A stretch of 18,288 bases of DNA, from assembly GCF_020217005.1 (NCBI RefSeq), contig NZ_JAIWOI010000360.1, positions 1 to 18,288 of the forward strand, read 5' to 3'. The notes beneath the pieces were generated by a model. That model was not told the origin of the DNA. It ran no database searches and worked only from the letters and a program-made list of their open reading frames with translations. The translations under genes were made by a program, and so were the position numbers. Below are positions 16,444 through 18,288 of the stretch, in pieces. Position 1 is the first letter of the stretch. The number at the start of each line of letters is the position of its first letter. This DNA comes from Rheinheimera sp. Its GTDB lineage: Bacteria > Pseudomonadota > Gammaproteobacteria > Enterobacterales > Alteromonadaceae.

Positions 16444-16755
16444 GCTGGGTTACTCTCAGATTTATAGGATTGCTTGAATTAGTCTACCTGCAACTATACG
16501 GAAGGATCTACCCTTCAGATTTTTCGTGAGTCCAAAAGTCGAAAATATTTGGTAATTGTCTGTTTATTATGTTTTTAATTCTAATGAGTTACGAGTGAGT
16601 GTTATAAACGTACTGCAAGTTGGAGCTAACTAAGCAATGTTGGATATAGATGAAATTTAGAAATTAGGAAAGCGTGATGGGTAGTTATTTATGGTTTCAT
16701 AATCAACGTGCATCAATGCGTTCCGTCTAACCACTAAAACGCTTCCATTGGCAGC
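16444..16755. other. AT-rich non-coding gap between bcp and the SANT-like gene
   Basis: About 310 bp with no supported gene and no RNA gene recognised. GCGTT/AACGC arms bracket a GTTAGAC-like septamer near 16715-16742 (minus strand). Septamers of this form occur in integron attC sites, but no partner septamer or inverted structure of suitable length was found. The bcp promoter presumably lies at the left edge (TATAAA on the minus strand near 16465). Confidence 0.4.
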
Positions 16756-17211
16756 TTACCTCCAATCTACCAGTTCTCTTACAGGCACATCATACATATC
16801 CTCAGCGAGCAGTTTGTGAAGGGTTTCATCATCGAAATACTTAACCAGTCGAATGGCTACACTTGTGGGATGTCGTTTCAGCTCATCAGCTATCTGCCTG
16901 CATGTATAAGCCAGATCAATCATGTCATACAGTATATCGTCATCTTCTTTAGACCAGGTCTTGCCAAAGTTTTCGGACAAATCAAGCTCCCCTGTGAGGT
17001 AGCGGTGGTAGAAATCTTTAAGCTCACCTATATACATTTCCGAAACCACACCTTCCGACGAGATCTTTTGGTAGCGTCCGGACCGTGGCCAAAGGTACCA
17101 TTTTAGTTCGTTATAATAGAGTAAGTATTTATACTTATTGATTTTTTTGAATGAAAGCCCTGGGTGGTTCAGTATTTTTTCAAGGTACTTTTGTGTATTT
17201 TTGCTCCACAT
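16756..17211 (-). CDS. Hypothetical protein with a SANT/Myb-like helix-turn-helix segment
   Basis: The 151 residues are not recognised as a named family. Residues 86-125 (WSKEDDDILYDMIDLAYTCR, then QIADELKRHPTSVAIRLVKYF) follow the pattern of a three-helix SANT/Myb or homeodomain-like fold, W-x-E/D-D-x-x-L through QIA-x-x-L-x-R-x-x-x-x-V-x-x-R-L, often used for DNA binding. The N-terminal 75 residues are rich in Tyr, Lys and Trp (KYKYLLYYNELKWYLWPRSG) and could form a small beta fold. The start ATG has only GAGATAAG as a weak ribosome-binding site. It is divergent from the XRE regulator, and its start lies about 60 bp from the regulator's palindrome, so it is a likely target of that repressor. 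Low GC suggests accessory DNA. Confidence 0.75.
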   Translation of the reverse strand: MWSKNTQKYLEKILNHPGLSFKKINKYKYLLYYNELKWYLWPRSGRYQKISSEGVVSEMYIGELKDFYHRYLTGELDLSENFGKTWSKEDDDILYDMIDLAYTCRQIADELKRHPTSVAIRLVKYFDDETLHKLLAEDMYDVPVRELVDWR

Positions 17212-17271
17212 ACACTTATCTCATTTTTTCTTGATAGGTTAAGAGTAGAGCAAAATATCAATAATGAGCGA

Positions 17272-17290
17272 TATATCACGTGGTGATATA
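17272..17290 (+). promoter_or_regulatory. Palindromic operator overlapping the -10 of the XRE gene
   Basis: TATATCAC (17272-17279), GTG, GTGATATA (17283-17290) is a perfect 8-bp dyad with a 3-bp centre. The right arm overlaps a perfect TATAAT at 17287-17292. Further GTGAT and GTGATA half-sites follow at 17295-17307. No good -35 is present 16-18 bp upstream, which fits an activator-dependent or autoregulated promoter of the kind used by small XRE or restriction-controller proteins. Confidence 0.6.
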
Positions 17291-17332
17291 ATCAGTGATT
17301 GGTGATAGTTCTGTCTTTTGAACAGAGCAATC

Positions 17333-17548
17333 ATGAAAGATCCACGTCTAGTCGCTTTTGGCGAGCGAGTTCGTAAGCTAAGAAAAGAGAAGGGGTTATC
17401 GCAAGAAGCCTTGGCAGACCTTGCCGGTATAGAGCGAAGCTACATGGGACATATAGAGCGTGGTGATCAAAATATTACGTTAATCAAGATATTCCAGATT
17501 GCTGAAGCATTGGAAATGTCGCCAGGTTATCTAATTGATAATGAATAA
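17333..17548 (+). CDS. Small XRE/Cro-type HTH regulator
   Basis: The 71 residues are essentially one HTH_3 domain: FGERVRKLRKEKGLSQEALA, DLAGIERSYMGHIERGDQN, and ITLIKIFQIAEALEMSPGYL with a short tail. The recognition helix is around IERSYMGHIERG. Size and sequence resemble controller (C) proteins of restriction-modification systems and island-borne XRE repressors. The ATG at 17333 is preferred to an in-frame TTG five codons earlier. The palindrome over its -10 indicates autoregulation. No methylase or endonuclease gene follows within the window, so the controlled system is unknown; the divergent 16756-17211 gene is the nearest candidate target. Confidence 0.93.
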   Translation: MKDPRLVAFGERVRKLRKEKGLSQEALADLAGIERSYMGHIERGDQNITLIKIFQIAEALEMSPGYLIDNE

Positions 17549-17956
17549 TAATTTTTTTATTTTTCACTTTTAGTGAATCGCCACTAGTAATCTACACACT
17601 TCTCAGTCGTTCTGGGTAACTGTTCCCAACTCTACTTTTGACTGCAAAACGACACGCCAATTTACCACCCACATAACTGGCTTCTTACCAACAGTTTCGC
17701 CAATCTTCCCGTTAATTGATAGTCAACTATGAGCGAATAGCGACTGTTCAGAAAAGACGCTCTTGAAAAAACGAATCCCTGTTTTGCCTTATTTGTGGAC
17801 ATTCGTTTTTTCGTGAGCTCTGAGATTCTCTTCCAAATTAGTTGGCTAAATTCAGTTGGCCACCGCCCCCAATTGAAGTCAACGTTGAGCAGGTGTTGTA
17901 GTTCACAAACCAGTGCCAACTGACTGGATCAGATTCAGTTTCTCGACTAACGCTAA
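17549..17956. other. Gene-poor region downstream of the XRE regulator
   Basis: About 400 bp in which I support no gene; an 85-codon minus-strand frame (17662-17919) has no recognisable content. A small hairpin, TTCACT/AGTGAA (17563-17568 and 17572-17577), follows the XRE stop, and a long 12-bp dyad lies at 17765-17812. Confidence 0.5.
17765..17812. repeat. Perfect 12-bp inverted repeat with 24-bp centre
   Basis: GAAAAAACGAAT (17765-17776) and ATTCGTTTTTTC (17801-17812) are exact complements. The 10-mer GAAAAAACGA occurs again at 18026-18035, flanked by AAGC and GCTT. It may be a transcription terminator with an AT-rich stem, a recombination site or a remnant of one. No direct evidence distinguishes these. 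Confidence 0.5.
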
Positions 17957-18013
17957 TTGCTAGCACGATCTATTCTTACGAAATTGAGCTTGATTTATCC
18001 TGATCGGCTTAAC

Positions 18014-18262
18014 ATGCTTGCAAGCGAAAAAACGAGCTTTGACTTTTGGGTCGTCGTGGCAAGTGAATCAGGAATAGCTCAAGTGCATTTACGCGCGCAG
18101 GGTGAGGACTACGAGCCCTACTTTTTACCTACAGGCGTTAAAATTTCTCTGAGTTCTTCCGGAATGGACATCGGCTTAAAGGCACTGACGTTCGACCGCC
18201 CCGTATTGCCAGATGGCAGGCGCTCAAAGATATGTCCAAAAGGTGTTTACAACAACCGATAG
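18014..18262 (+). CDS. Doubtful hypothetical protein near the right edge
   Basis: An open frame of 82 codons from the ATG at 18014 (longer if a TTG at 17957 is used) encodes a soluble peptide with FWVVVASESGIAQVHLRAQG and YFLPTGVKISLSSSGMDIGL. I recognise no family. There is no clear ribosome-binding site. The amino-acid composition is not abnormal and the frame runs to a normal stop, so a real gene or a fragment of one is possible, but chance cannot be excluded. Confidence 0.25.
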   Translation: MLASEKTSFDFWVVVASESGIAQVHLRAQGEDYEPYFLPTGVKISLSSSGMDIGLKALTFDRPVLPDGRRSKICPKGVYNNR

Positions 18263-18288
18263 TTTTGCCCGGCCATTTCGCGCCAGTC

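Noticed and set aside
16715..16742. Integron attC site
   Set aside because: A GTTAGAC-like septamer is present, but no matching partner septamer or imperfect inverted structure of attC length was found, and no cassette array is evident.
17662..17919. 85-codon minus-strand frame in the right-hand region
   Set aside because: No recognisable motif, and part of it is encoded by the 12-bp dyad; treated as chance.

Overview
The window reads as chromosomal DNA of a marine or freshwater gammaproteobacterium close to the Alteromonadales/Chromatiales (Rheinheimera or Alishewanella type). This is an inference: the proteins resemble those of E. coli and Shewanella, the topA-cysB linkage of enterics is kept, and the bepA-arsC-wrbA-DUF2069 order is typical of the group. 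No 16S or tRNA gene is present to settle it.

Layout. Positions 1-90 hold the first 30 codons of astB (arginine catabolism, minus strand). topA (455-3052, plus) follows with its own promoter and terminator. Two minus-strand genes lie between topA and cysB: an uncharacterised membrane-anchored helical protein (3229-3990) and a soluble histidine kinase (4079-4771). cysB (4930-5907) and metR (6229-7107) are plus-strand LysR regulators of sulfur and methionine metabolism; metR carries tandem MetJ-type boxes over a good promoter. queC (minus) and queE (plus) are divergent and make the 7-deazaguanine precursor of queuosine. A minus-strand block follows: bepA, a YfgD-type arsC, wrbA and a DUF2069 gene, the last three overlapping by ATGA, then a LON-domain gene. 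Next comes a two-gene minus operon: a periplasmic PQQ-dependent aldose sugar dehydrogenase and, 16 nt later, a TonB-dependent receptor that closely matches E. coli YncD/PqqU, the PQQ importer. Enzyme and cofactor receptor are thus made together, with no PQQ biosynthesis gene in view.

From about 15.7 kb the character changes. The sequence becomes visibly AT-richer and gene-poor: the 3' stub of a peroxiredoxin gene, a complete but different bcp, an unknown protein with a SANT/Myb-like segment, and a small XRE regulator with a perfect palindrome over its -10. The last 740 bases hold little recognisable coding sequence. This looks like the edge of an accessory island that disrupted a native bcp.

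Non-coding points: a roughly 100-bp structured repeat occurs at two convergent gene junctions (3122-3221 and 7112-7220); perfect palindromes lie upstream of metR; an inverted repeat lies in the cysB promoter; and a 42-codon small ORF ends directly before bepA.
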